A stretch of 64,000 bases of DNA from Staphylotrichum longicolle (lineage: Eukaryota > Ascomycota > Sordariomycetes > Sordariales > Chaetomiaceae). The notes beneath the pieces were generated by a model. It saw nothing but the letters and a program-made list of their open reading frames with translations. It searched no databases and had not been told where the DNA came from. Every line of letters begins with the position of its first letter. Positions within the stretch are counted from its first letter, which is position 1. The DNA lies in NCBI GenBank assembly GCA_019096155.1, contig JAHCVI010000003.1, forward strand, positions 3,968,001-4,032,000, in the 5' to 3' direction. Made by a program: the position numbers and the translations under genes. Below are positions 11,366 through 22,997 of this stretch, in pieces.

Positions 11366-13549
11366 TATGGCGGCTTTCCGGTATCCTCGGGGTTCCAGGA
11401 AGGACTCGGTGAGAAGACTCGGCACTCAAAAGACGCTCAGTGTCTCGGGATGTTACTCTTCTTTATCCCTTTTGAAGGCAAATGAGGGGAATGAACGGGT
11501 TTCCCGGGAACCCCAGCACCCTTGCCAAGCATCCTTGACCATGACCTGGTGTTTAGGAGGTTACCAAGCCTAAAATGTTACCCGGACCCGTGTCTCTGCC
11601 GGGACGGCGCGGCTCATGGGTCGTTGGGAATCCTTCCCCGGCCCTTCCCCCGGTCCTCCCCCCTGTTCTTTGTAACCCATCCGCGGGGGCCGAATGCCAG
11701 GAACCAACCCGAGCCAATCGGGCTCGGGGGACTCATGCAGCTTTTCTGGGCCAGCATTCAACCCAATGCAGCTTATCGCTAATTCATGTCCAAAGCGGAA
11801 ACTAAGCCTCGCTGTTGAACAGGCTATGCACTGGGGCATCTAACCAGATTGCGCGAGGGAACGGGTGGGCGAAAGACCCGGGATGTATGTTCAGCCATGG
11901 GTCCATGGTAACACGCCCCAACATGTCAGCGCTAATCACAGCTTAAACGAATCCGAAGATGCGGAATTCACATAATGTTACACAGTACCAAGAAATCTGT
12001 GGCCCCCAAACCCCCATTTGAGTCGCCGCAGCCGACGGGCTGGGTGCTTGGAGACTGGATCAGGAACGGACCTTGTTCAGTTCTCCTTGTGAAGTTCCCG
12101 ATCCTTAGATTCCATTGGGATGGTAGCAAAGGCTGATTTTCAAGTCGCGCAGTTTTCAAGTACCAAAGGTAAGGATGTTTAGCACAAGAATAGCAGTTTG
12201 GCAACTGAGATGGTCGCATGTCTGAATGAGTTCAAGTCAACACAACTGCAGGCTTCACCCTCGCTGTACGACGTTGATTGCAAAGATTAACTGTAAACCT
12301 CCACGTGGAATGAAAACTTCCCATTGTCTCTGAAGAAGACGTGGCAATCAGTAGGTAGTGTTTCGATGTTGCTCTTTTGAGCCCGCGTTTGCACTCGGGC
12401 TGACTCTAATCTCTGTCCTTCGTCTCATCTCCTTATTCGGCTAGGATTTCTTGCCAGGGCTTGGATCAACCATCACAGGCAATCCGGAGTGACGGACACG
12501 GTCTTTCTTGCTCCTCAGACAACCACGTCACGTTTGGCTGCCACAGCATAAAAAAGTGTCTCCAGCGACACCTTCTCCCCCAGCGCTCGCCTGGCCATCA
12601 ACTGTCGGCAACGACGCACTTGAGATTTGAATTCTTAAGAGTGAGACGCTTTGTCACCGTTATGGTGCAGCGAGATATTTTATGTCACTAATATCTAGGC
12701 ACTCGTTGTACGCTTAGAAAGTCACAACCCCAACAGGGGTTTAGTGCAGCCGCGGCGCATTTTAGATACATATGCCAGCTACATTGAGGTTCGAAGAGGA
12801 TACACGTGCTCAGACTTCATGTTATATTCGTAAATGACCTTCTTGAAGCCAGTGTCTTGAGTGAGATGCTAACAAACGACATGTGAGTTCGCACCCCGAC
12901 TGCCCAAAGCATCAAGCTTAGCATGGAAGCTTTCCCGGATTTCGGCCTTGCATACCATACTTATCAACAGCAGGGTCAACCAACGGAATGCAGGATAACC
13001 CTCAACTGATTAGTTGGAAGCCATGGAAAGTCTGTTGTTGGAAAGTCAGACTTCAAACAAATCTTGCCCGTTGAATGAGTGAATGAGCTGAAACAAGCAC
13101 TGTTGTCGCAAACTCCGTCCTTGACCATGAAACCCAAATTTTGCAGGTTCATATTCCAGAAAGGTAATTTGTTTTTCAATCTGAGCTGATAAAGCACACA
13201 CGGGCCGGTACCAGGTCATGCTCGACAACACCTGACGTTCCAAAGGATGACTGTGTTCATGTTGTCATGCACTTCTCACTCTGCGTTGTGAATGATGCCG
13301 ATAAATCCATTCTTATACCGTGACAAAGTCGACAGGATGTTGGCTTGTACGGCTGCAAGATAAGTGGCATAAAGGAACGCTTGCCAGACATGCAACAGAC
13401 AATAGCAGCTGAAACACACACGATCGAAAGCTCGATGCTGCGCGCCTTTTGTTTGTGGCAGAATAAGTCAGCATGAGATAAAATCAGAACACGTTGAAGG
13501 GGGAGCTATCCCGAATTTGAGGACAGATGAGATTCTCATTTAACGGTTG

Positions 13550-13741
13550 CTAGATGTCATTGGATGGGTCCATACGGTATCCTCGGGCTTGGTGGCTGCG
13601 GGTTTCAGGGGCAACACCAGACTCATTGCCATTGTTTGACCCCTCAAAGCCATTCTCGACAACAGCATTGGCATTCTGCAAGACATGATTAGTAATTTGT
13701 ATGACATTATGATTGCCCCCAACAACGATATCGGAGGACAT
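13550..13741 (-). CDS. Possible 63-residue Asn-rich small protein
   Basis: An ATG at 13741 opens 63 codons. The translation is rich in Asn, Gly and Val, with an internal pseudo-repeat of the type N-H-x-V-[IL]-Q-x-x-N and the segment ENGFEGSNNGNES. No signal peptide or known domain is visible. A good branch site and TCTTGCAG acceptor inside the frame suggest it could instead be part of an intron-containing gene or chance. Support is weak. Confidence 0.2.
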   Translation of the reverse strand: MSSDIVVGGNHNVIQITNHVLQNANAVVENGFEGSNNGNESGVAPETRSHQARGYRMDPSNDI

Positions 13742-14313
13742 GATGATTGATTGACCCGTCAAGTGACTCGGTTTCGCATATGGCCTCATCAGCAAGACAT
13801 CACGACCTCTATCTTAACTCCGTGTGACTTCACATGCCCAGCCGGACTTAAACCGTCGGGAAATATGACGTGCTTTATACCCCACGACGTGCCACATGGG
13901 AACTCCAACCGTTTGGAACCTCAGAAGTGTGGACGCGCCCAGCAATTCGCGACACGCGATGACGCGATCCGCTCCGCGTCTAACATCACCACCGGAGGTG
14001 GCCGCTAGCCCTACCACTGTGGTATTCTCGCCCTTTGATGTCACAAGCTCCGCCCTAAACCCGAGGACATGCCTGCCGCCGTTGCGAGTTGTGGATCAAG
14101 TTGCGGCTATCAGATGATTCAGATCGGGCAACACGCGCCCTGAAAGTGTCGCCTCTGGCTGGATCGGCACGGGTTAGGGGACCTCACTCTGGGCATCACC
14201 ATTGATTGGGACGGGATGGGACTCACGCAATAATATCCATGGTTGCGTGCCATTGTCAAACCTCCGACCCCGCAGACTGGAATGGGGGTACCGAGAGGCC
14301 ATCATGGAAAGCA

Positions 14314-14319
14314 TATAAG
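14314..14319 (+). promoter_or_regulatory. TATA box of TauD-type gene
   Basis: TATAAG about 97 bp upstream of the ATG at 14416, in the context GCATATAAGGAGC. Position fits a core promoter element. Confidence 0.5.
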
Positions 14320-14415
14320 GAGCGCGGATGCTCAATTGTTGGATGATGAGATTGCAAGAGGCAGCTTGATCAAAAGAGCCACACTTCTCAAGCCCAGATC
14401 ACTATTCACCCCAAA

Positions 14416-15762
14416 ATGGCACCGTCCGCAGTCGAGGTCGAGACCGTCCAGGTCCCCGACATCGCCGCCCTAAAGCTCAAGGCCGCCGCCCTCAACAGCC
14501 CGTACAAGGAGCTCGCCGCCAGCAAGTTCGACTCCGATGCCGAGGCCGGGCTGAAGGGCCACAAGGCCGCCAAGGTGAGCACAGCAGCAGCAACCACTCC
14601 CCGTTAACACGTCGACTAACAGCCCAAAGTACCCGCACTACCTCCCGACCTGGGATCGCACCCAGACATATCCCCCGCTCGAGCCCTTCGAGCACGTCGA
14701 GCACGGCAAGGACGCCGACACGTCGTACCCCAACCTCCTCCCGCAGGGCACCGTGTCCGTGACCCACCTCACCCCGAGCATCGGCACCGAGGTGCGCGGC
14801 ATCCAACTCAGCACGCTCAGCAACGCCGGCAAGGACGAGCTGGCGCGGTTCGTGGCCGAGCGCAAGGTGGTTGCCTTCCGCGACCAAGACTTTGCCGACC
14901 TCTCCATCCAGGAGGCGCTGGATTTCGGCGGGTATTTCGGGCGGTATGTCGGACCACTGACGACGCGGAGAACTGGAAGCAGGCAAACTGACGAGCAACA
15001 GCCACCACATCCACCCCACCTCGGGCGCGCCCGAGGGCTACCCCGAGATCCACCTCGTGCACCGCGGGGCGGGCGACAACAGCGTGGACAAGTTCTTCGC
15101 GAACCGCACGTCGTCGGTGGCGTGGCACTCGGACGTGTCGTACGAGCAGCAGCCGCCGGGCACCACGTTCCTGTACATCCTCGACAAGCCCGAGACGGGG
15201 GGCGACACGCTCTTCGTCGACGCCGCCGAGGCGTACAACCGGCTCAGCCCGGCCTTCCGCGAGCGGCTGCACGGGCTCAAGGCGACGCACAGCGCGCACG
15301 AGCAGGCCAACTACAGCCTGGCCCGCGGCGGCATCCAGCGGCGCGAGCCGGTTATCAACGAGCACCCCATCATCCGGACGCACCCTGCGACGGGCGAGAA
15401 GGCCATCTACGTCAACCCGCAGTGTACGTGGACCTCCCCTGCCCTCTACCCCCGTTCCCCTTCCCCAGCCCTATCCATCCATCCCGCGCCGTAAACTGAC
15501 ATCCTGTGAAACAGTCACCCGCGACATCGTCGGCCTCAAGAAGGAGGAGTCGGACGCGCTGCTCAAGTTCCTGTACGACCACCTCGCGTACGGCGCCGAC
15601 TTCCAGGCGCGCGTCAAGTGGGAGGAGGGCACGGTCGTGGTGTGGGACAACCGCGTCACGCAGCACTCGGCGCTGGTCGACTGGAAGAACGGGCAGCGGC
15701 GCCACCTGGCGCGGATCCAGCCGCAGGCCGAGAGGCCGTTTGAGACGCCGTTTGAGGGTTGA
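14416..15762 (+). CDS. TauD/TfdA-family 2-oxoglutarate dioxygenase
   Basis: Fe(II)/2-oxoglutarate-dependent dioxygenase of the fungal taurine/sulfonate dioxygenase group. Members typically release sulfite or hydroxylate small acids, but the substrate here is not determined. Exons are 14416-14574, 14630-14943, 15002-15423 and 15515-15762, all in phase, giving 380 residues, normal for the family. The iron facial triad is visible: HSD in WHSDVSYEQQ (about residues 199-201) and the distal His in TQHSALVDW (about 348). The 2-oxoglutarate-binding Arg lies in LARIQP (about 364). The FGRHHIHPTSG sequence is rebuilt exactly across intron 2. No signal peptide is present, so it is probably cytosolic. 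It converges on the next gene with 82 bp between stops. Confidence 0.92.
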
Positions 15763-15844
15763 AGAGACTGGTTTTGGTTTGGACTGGGTTCGCCAGCTGG
15801 GTTTGGGATTTTGATATCTAACTAGCGAGGTTGTTATTGATGAG

Positions 15845-17058
15845 TCACATGAAGGGAATCGAGTTGAGTGCTGCTGCTTGGCTTTCGGATGTTTTGATGT
15901 TGCTCTCCTGTGCCTTGGTCTCGCGGCGTCGTTTCTGCTCGGCTCGTCTCGCGCGCAGTCTGGAGAAGAAGTCTTCGTCTTCGTCCTCGTTTGCTGCGCC
16001 GGCTGGCTCACTCAGCGAGGTGTCGTGGGTGAAGGATCGTTTTGGCGCGTTGTCGGCCATTTGAAAGGGATTCCTTGTGTTGCTAGGTTCTGAATCTGTC
16101 CTTGCTAGGGGCTTGGGAGCGGACAGTTGCCGGGTTGGCGGCTTAGCAGGTTGATCCATGTGCCGGAGATTCAGCTTCGAGGGCCAGGAAGGTGGGCCGT
16201 CGAGATCATCATCATCGCCAGAGTCTGTCGTAGGCTCTGGTTTCGACCTCAATAGAGCTTCTTGAGCACTCCGAGTCACCATGCCACTGGGTGCCACGCT
16301 CTGAGAATCCAAGCCGCTCGGGCGCCTTCGCGATAGACTACCATCTGCCGGTCTGTGACCAGAACTCGGTCGAGTCATGGCCGTCAAATTCAACGGAACA
16401 CGCTGTTTCCTCGGACTGTCCATCAACCCCTGCAGGGAAGTGGGTTGCCGGTGCGGCCGCTCTTCTCTGTCCTCACTAGAGCCACTCCCAGCAGCCCGTT
16501 TGCCCAAGGTTTTGGCGATGCCCTTGCGCTGCTTGGAGGCCGTGTCGAGGGCGGCATGGCGCCGCCTCACCAGGTCCGTCATCTCGCCTGTGACGGGCCG
16601 TGAGATGTTTTGGATGGTCTCGGCGTTCTCGGACTTGGCCAGGCCCTTGAGGCGTTGGTACTCGGCGGCGTGGAGGTGACGCGTGAAGTCGCCGGCCACG
16701 GAGAGGAACTCGTCCTCGACCATGCGATACATGTCGTCATGATCGATGCCCTCAATCATGAGCCTGTGAGACGTTAACTGCTGTCTGTGGAGAATTGAGT
16801 CTCGAGCTGTGCGTACTCTTCCTTGAGCGGCTCTGGCGGTGGCGATGTGGAGGGCGATCGAGCTGTACCGAGCCCAAGACTGCGCCTCGGCTTTCTGCGC
16901 GGACCTGGTGTCGACTCGGTTTTTGGTGTCGGCGTGGGATGGAGTGATGCCGCTGGGCTGCGGCTAGTTGACGGGGCTGGGCTCGCTGTGGCTTTGGTGC
17001 GGGATGGCGTTTGCTTAGTCGCCGCGGTTCCAACTTTCCATGGCAGCTGTCGGGGCAT
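15845..17058 (-). CDS. Conserved unknown protein, basic and disordered
   Basis: I recognise this only as an unnamed ascomycete protein. Exon 1 is 16817-17058 and exon 2 is 15845-16763. The 53-bp intron joins EPLKEE to LMIEGIDHDD in phase, giving 386 residues. The first 80 residues are Pro/Ser/Lys-rich and disordered. An ordered core (about 82-140) contains IDHDDMYRMVEDEFLSVAG and the HLHAAEYQRLK motif. The remainder is charged and disordered, ending in an acidic DEDEDEDFFSRLRARRAEQKRRR stretch that looks like a coiled or nuclear-localisation segment. A nuclear role is inference. The ATG lies in a plausible context, with no upstream in-frame extension supported. Confidence 0.75.
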
Positions 17059-17234
17059 GCTGGGATCGAAGTTGGGGTTGTTGCTTGGAGGCGACTGTTG
17101 TTGACAATCGGGATAGGGAGTGAGGTTTGACGTGATCTCAGAGTGCGATCAGTTGGTCGAGATTCAACTATGAGATTGCTGCCTAATCACACAGTGCACA
17201 CGCCTTGCCATGCAACAACAACACGCAGTAACTG

Positions 17235-17259
17235 AAAAAAAAAAAAAAAAAAAAAAAAA
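17235..17259. repeat. 25-bp poly-A tract
   Basis: Uninterrupted run of 25 A on the plus strand, upstream of the conserved unknown gene on the minus strand. Homopolymers of this length are often variable and hard to sequence. Confidence 0.95.
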
Positions 17260-17920
17260 GACTTGGAGTATAGGAGGGAAACTGCCCGGAGTTGTGGGGG
17301 GGTGGGCAATCTGCTGTTGGGCGTTGTTGTTGGGTGTGGAAGTGATCATGAATTGTGATGATTTTCATGCTCGAGCCTGGAGACCAAAATTCCGCTGGAC
17401 GATGGTGCATGACCGACTGAATTGCTGACTCAGCACACTGGCACTCGATGCGTCAACATGGGCGACGGCGAGTTTGAGTCTTCGAGACCTGTCCGCAGCC
17501 GCTGCTGGACTTGAAGAAATCGGTTGCCAATCAAACGGGTTAATAAGGATGGGCTGAGGATCTGATGCAGGAGCTTGAGGGCTCAACGAGCTTTTGCCAG
17601 CCATCACCCAGATCTGGTCGGAATCGTCGGATCATCGGCCAACATTGGCACTCAATCCCGTAAGCCTGTGGCCCGGACCGGGGCAGCAGGGCGTTGAACG
17701 GCGACAAGAGGTTTTGAAGTTGCAGAGTAGAAATTGCGGCTCTGGATGAGGCGAAGGCACTTCGCCTCTTGATTCGATGGTTACCTTATGGATGGGATGC
17801 GATGCAGGGAGCATGGACCTGAAGATGGCTAGGATGGATCATGGGACGCATAAACCGGCTGGATCGAATGCTCCACCTCCTCTGCGTCTGCTAACCAATT
17901 GATATTTGCATTCGACGCCA

Positions 17921-18082
17921 CTACCAGGGGTTTTCGTCCATTTGTTCCCTGCTGCAGCCGGCGCGCCAATTACTAGGGGTTGTTCGTCCAGTGGGACCAA
18001 TGCCCTGCTGCAGCTGGCACGCCGATACCAGGGTTGTTAGTCCAGCTGTTCCATGCCGGGCTGCTGCAGCCGGCACCTCGAC
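17921..18082. repeat. ~52-bp tandem repeat, 3 copies
   Basis: Three imperfect units begin near 17921, 17971 and 18026. Each has CTAGGGGTTGTTCGTCCA or a close variant, followed by CTGCTGCAGCCGGCACGCC or a variant. The array ends about 265 bp before the ATG of the zinc-finger gene, within its probable promoter. Confidence 0.75.
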
Positions 18083-18347
18083 AAGCGGTCGGAAGAGCAA
18101 CACAACAACACGCGACCGGGCGAGAAGATGGACGGACATCGCTGCAATTCAGTTGTTCGAGCGCTGGGAGACGTATTATTTAAAGGGCGCGTCCGCCGCA
18201 ATCATGCCCATCAAACTGCTTGCGGTCCATCCGACCAACCTTGGATAACAACGATCCATCTACTTATTGTCTCATTGTCTATTTTCGCATCGTCACCTTA
18301 CCAAGCCGACTCATCAACTCATCAGTAACCGCCTGTTGTCTGTCAAA

Positions 18348-20630
18348 ATGCTGCCTCTCCGCCCTAGCCCTGCACGAGCCACGGTCAAAGAAGAGCAGTC
18401 GGAGTCGGCCGCAGCCCAAAAAAGGAGCCAAGTAGGTGATTCGATCGCAGGCTGGCCGAGAATATCGCGCTGACTGATGCGTTTTACGCACAGCAACTTC
18501 GTCATGACGCCCCCCAAATCTGCTTGCACGATGATGCGGCCGACGCGGACAGTGGGAACGAGGCCAGCACGGCGCCGGCAGCCCCCGTGAACCCGGAGCC
18601 AGACATGCCCCTTGCCGTCTACCGAGCACCTTCACTCCTTCCTTCGGAGGACCTGTCTTCATCTGGAGGGCCATCTCTCGCCCTGTCAACCCTGAGCTCC
18701 TGGTCTTACGTGCCGATCCGGCAGCGGACGGCGTCGGTAGAGTTTCTCAATCTGTCTCAGCACCTCGACGTCGACGAAAATGTTCGGAGAACACCATTCG
18801 AAATTGAGTCAGAGGGGCTATCCATGTCATCCACCACTGTTCCGGCAGAGGAAGACCCAGAAAGCCCACATCTTTTCCCATGGAAGTTTGAGTTTCGGTG
18901 GGAAGGCGGAGTTCTCCATTCTCCGTGGGGTCCTCTTGGGTCCGCGAGAATGTCTTTTTCTCGCCAGTCCATCGATATGAGCCGCGCGACAGTCGGCGGC
19001 AGCAATGGGTTTTCAGTGTCCACTCACGCCTCAACTGTGCTGAAACCCATGCCTGGCGTCTCCCTCCACACTGCCGCGAGGCTAGAGGAAGAGACTTACT
19101 GGGCCATGAGGGAGAAACGAGCGGGCCTGGTCCAATTCCTCGTGAACCACTATTGGAGAACCCATACTTCCCAGGGAGCCAATCGACGCTACCGGGAAAT
19201 TCGCCCGCGCTTCACCAGCTCTCCTAGCTCCGCCCAATATGCTACGGCCACATCGGTGCGGCATTCCACAAGAGGGCGGCCATCGAGGCGTCTTGTCAAT
19301 GGTGGAGGATCTGGAAGCGGCGAGGACGATGACCCGGACGATGGTGACGATCCGTTCCGTCATCCAGGGGGCGTTATGCGGGAACAGACCCGCCATTTCG
19401 CGTGCCCTTTCCAGAAATGGCGGCCACATCTATACCCGCATTGCTATTACCGCATGAGCCGTGTGACCCACGTCAAGGATCATCTTCTCGAAAAGCACTC
19501 CGGTCCCCGGTGCAAACAATGTCATCGCCTCTTTCGAACACGACTACAGCGTGACGCACATCAGGCCGTCGCAGCGTGTTGTGGCACACCGACCCGGACA
19601 CGAGAGTTGGCTACCTCAGCGAGCAGCAGATCGCTGACATCAAGAAGCGCACGGTCGGGCGGAGCCCTGAAAAGCAATGGCGGAATCTTTCAGGAAGGTC
19701 TTCCCAAATGAAGACCAGCCCCTGGACGTATACCTCGACCGTCGAGCCGAGGCCGCAATGCAACACATCGTGCATGACTTCGAGAAATGCTGTCGGCACG
19801 TCTTCCGCGCGCACCGTGCAGAACGGGCGCGCGACGATCCCTTCTTGAACCGATTCCAGACCCGGGAGCAACAAGAAGAATCAGTTTCGGAACAGTTCTT
19901 CGTTTCGGTAATGCTTGGAATCGGTGGCCAGGATGCATCAGGTTGGGCCCCAACCTATGCTGTAAATCTCGAGTCACCGAACGATCCCCCCGCCGCGGTT
20001 GCTACGGGCTCTAGTCACGGTGTGTTTCTACCCAACGCCAACCAGAACCAAAGTCTTGAACCTGATTTCCCCTTGGCGCTGGATTTCCCGAGGCATAACC
20101 ACGGCGCATTGACAGGACTGCACAGCTTTTCGGCGGTGGTTCCCTCGCCTGTCCCCCAGCTTTCACCGGACTGGCACTTCGGTTCGCAGTTCAATCCCCA
20201 GCCCATCAACCTGTCCGACGTCGATCATGTCGCCCTAAACTACCAGTCAATGACCACGGACGTGTTGGAGACACAGCTTCCCGTACTTCCCCAACCAGGA
20301 CAGGATTTCCATGGGCCGCTCTTCCACCAGCCCAACAATAACCTCTTTGCGGTAAGCCCTCAATCTTTGCTCCAACTCGACCCCTACAACAACACCAGCA
20401 ACGACAACAGCGACAACGATGGCATCGTCGATCCGGTTATCCCCATGGGCCCCTCCACGGCTGCCTGGCCGCCGTCCGTACCGGGAATCCACGGGCTTGC
20501 TCCTATGACTGTGACTGATCGTTGTTTGTACTCGCCCATACCAACCAATGACAATTTTGATGATATCACAACGCCTGCCTTCGCTGCATTCCTCGCCATC
20601 ACATGCAATGGGAAGACATGGGACCGATAA
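18348..20630 (+). CDS. C2H2-like zinc-finger protein, frame-broken twice
   Basis: A fungal zinc-finger protein of the type FACPF-x-K...CLRY...H-x-x-H, probably nuclear. Function is unknown. Exon 1 (18348-18431) splices in phase to 18494. The first finger-like segment is HFACPFQKW with HCYYRMSRVTHVKDHLLEKH, followed by CKQCHRLF. After that the family continuation (an EQQIADIKKR...EKQWR segment, then FRKVFPNE) lies in a second and then a third frame. Adding one base at CCC 19593-19595 and one at TTT 19688-19690 opens a single 740-residue frame to 20630. Alternatively, a 118-bp intron (19576-19693, GTGTTG...TTTCAG) would splice frame one to frame three but would remove the conserved segment. The C-terminal 250 residues are disordered and Pro/Asn-rich. 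Confidence 0.75.
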
Positions 20631-21164
20631 CTCCAGCCCATTATGGTTCATCAGATGTGCCGTACTATTGAACCTAGGCTACGCAAGTTGGTGGTTGCGA
20701 CCGTTTGCTCGGTAAAGGGGAGAGGATCATGGATCAGGATGAAGCCGTCGTAACTTCCCCACCTCACGCTTGCCCAAAGATTTGGTTGATTGTATTTCTC
20801 TCTCTGTTCTCGGAGTCTCTGATTGGATAGGTATGCTAGGTTTTCTGGTTAGACACTTTATTTCTTTGTGGTTCGTTCCGTTTCTCTCTTTGTTAGAGTT
20901 TAAAAGGAGGGAATAGATTAGCCATGGACATTTGTTGCCGTCAAGTGAGGCTTTGGTAAGCTCCCATAAGGTGGCGAAAGTTGTGCCCTTTGCCAGCTTT
21001 GGTGTCCCTGCGTTAATTGTTTGTGAGTCCATAGGTAGTCAGGCTTCGCGTAGAGTCTCGGTCGAAGGCCGGAAACACCGGACCACTGTCCCCAGGGGCA
21101 CACCGTAAGCACTAAGTGTTGGGACTTTCTGCAGTATTCCGGATTCTCAACCGCGCGTAAACAG

Positions 21165-21355
21165 AATACGCTTCTTCTCACCGGACGTATGTAATACGCA
21201 TCTTTCTGATGGCGCAAATATGTGATACGCATCCCAGCTGATCTGGAGCAGTGGTCCCGCCGCGTGGCATTACTGCTAATGGAATTTTGACCACTTGTGG
21301 AACTCAAATATATGGCTCAACGCCTCAACGATTATCAATACGCACATGCGTATTG
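21165..21355. promoter_or_regulatory. Cluster of ATACGC motifs with inverted repeat
   Basis: ATACGC occurs at about 21166, 21195, 21226 and 21338 on the plus strand, three of them followed by A. It occurs once on the minus strand within the near-palindrome CAATACGCACATGCGTATTG at 21336-21355. The cluster lies 235-425 bp upstream of the hydrolase ATG and looks like repeated binding sites for a dimeric regulator. The factor is unknown. Confidence 0.45.
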
Positions 21356-21484
21356 TTGATACTCCCCCCACAAGTGTGGCGCAATACCGAAGTTCCGAGT
21401 CTCGAGACATGACGGCGTCGTCAACGGAACAAATGAACATGAACATTGGCTTGAGTTAACTTGCGACGCCGTATGTGCATCGAG

Positions 21485-21490
21485 TATAAG
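21485..21490 (+). promoter_or_regulatory. TATA box of hydrolase gene
   Basis: TATAAG about 101 bp before the ATG at 21591, in the context GAGTATAAGATGG. Confidence 0.5.
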
Positions 21491-21590
21491 ATGGCAAGCG
21501 ACCCTCGCTGCAACAGGTGAATCAGACACAGCTCATACGCAACAACCAACTCTCGCATCACAAACCACCAGCATACAACTCGATAACGCA

Positions 21591-22997
21591 ATGAGCATCA
21601 TGCACTCTCTTGTACTCCTCTCGGGGGTTCTCGCTCTGAGCCAAATCGTCGCAAGTGCCCTCGCTCCTGCCACCAAGCAATGTGTTCAGCTCGAGGTGCC
21701 GGTGCCGGTGATTGCCACGAATCGCCACTACTCCATGCCCCGGGTCGACAGCAACATCGATGCCATCGACTGGACGGTCAACGTTACTACGTGGTCGGAG
21801 CCCAGCGCGGAGGATCGTAGCATCAGGCTCCTTCCCATCAACTCTACCTTCAAGATCAGTGCGCAACTGTGCGTCCCGTTGCAGAGCGGCCCAAAGGCAA
21901 ACGTTCTGCAGATTGCAACCCCTGGTCTGGGTTTTGACAAGAGGTCAGTTGGGCGATGAGGCAGTGGCGTGAATTTGACTCGATCTGGGCAACAGAGACT
22001 AATTGCTCTGATCCTGTCATAGATACTGGGACGTGGAGATCAACCCGGCGGAGTATTCGTACGTTGACGCCGCTGTCGGAAAGGGGTACTCCATCCTCAC
22101 CTACGACCGGCTCGGCACGGGCAAGAGCGACAAACCCAACGCCTACGACGTCGTGCAAATCCCGGCCGAGGTCGAGATTATTGCGGGCCTGACGAAGCTC
22201 GCCCGCAGCGGCAAGTTGCTCAGCTCGTCCAAGGTGGTATCGCGCTCCGTCGCGGCCAGCGACAGCGCGACCCCCCTTTCCAGCTTTCGCCCCTCCAAGG
22301 TCGTCCAAGTCGGCCACTCGTTCGGCGCATTCTTGGTCGCGCTGAACCTCGCCAAGTACGGCAGCCTCGCCGACGGCGCCATCCTGTCGGGCCTCCTCAC
22401 CACCAACCTGACCACCATGATCGACGTGCTGCACTACGACCACGAGTTTGCGCGAGAGCACGACCCCGTCCGTTTCGGCGACTATCCGTCCGGCTACTTT
22501 GTGCTGAACACGCAGAGCTGCCTGCAGAAGCTCTTCCTCCGCAATGGCGCGTTTGAGCCCGAGATGCTGCCGTACGTTGAGAAGATCAAGGCGCCGGAGG
22601 CTGTGGGGGAGTACGCCTCCGAGGGCACCAATCCGTTCCAGCCTGCGCTCGACTTCAAAGGGCCGCTTCAGGTAAGTTGAGGAGGAAGACCGCTGTTTTG
22701 ATAGCTACCGTAATTTGTTCAGTGTTGTGGTTTACACTCCAGAAGGTTTGAAGAGGGACAAGACAGCTGACATTTTATCAACAGTTCTTCAACGGTGAAT
22801 TTGACAACTTTATCTGCAGAGGCGACTGCAGGGGTATCTACAATGAGACGGCGGCGAGAGTCCTCTTTCCGGGCGTGCCCATGGCGGATCTCGTATCTTA
22901 CCTCCAGCCCAACACTGGCCACGCGCTCACGGTGGCCACCAACGCTTCTGCCGGTTATCAGGTTATGCTACAGTTTCTGGATTCTCGCGGACTGTAA
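21591..22997 (+). CDS. Secreted alpha/beta hydrolase
   Basis: Alpha/beta-hydrolase-fold enzyme, probably an extracellular esterase or lipase. The substrate is unknown. Exons are 21591-21943, 22023-22671 and 22785-22997, in phase, giving 404 residues. An N-terminal signal peptide (about residues 1-24, MSIMHSLVLLSGVLALSQIV) precedes the mature protein. The catalytic triad is visible: nucleophile Ser in GHSFGA (about 217), acid Asp in FNGEFDNF (about 341) and His in NTGHALT (about 378). YDRLGTGKSD matches the loop before the nucleophile. Two nearby Cys in ICRGDC and N-glycosylation sites fit secretion. The ATACGC cluster and TATA box upstream suggest regulated expression. Confidence 0.9.

Larger units (their letters stand above)
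11366..14415. other. 3-kb gene-poor interval
   Basis: No supported multi-exon gene. It is more AT-rich than the genes around it. One small minus-strand open frame (13550-13741) is listed separately. The right end holds the TauD promoter with a TATA box. Confidence 0.45.
17059..18347. other. Intergenic region with repeats
   Basis: No gene supported. Contains a 25-A tract and a three-copy ~52-bp tandem repeat (both listed), and the promoter of the zinc-finger gene with a TATT-ATTTAAA element around 18175. Confidence 0.5.
20631..21590. other. Intergenic, promoter of hydrolase gene
   Basis: No gene supported. The right half carries a cluster of ATACGC motifs and a TATA box, listed separately. 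Confidence 0.5.

Noticed and set aside
4256..17058. Secondary-metabolite cluster (transporter, FAD oxidase, dioxygenase)
   Set aside because: No polyketide synthase, peptide synthetase, terpene cyclase or pathway regulator; the genes are separated by long gaps and unrelated genes.
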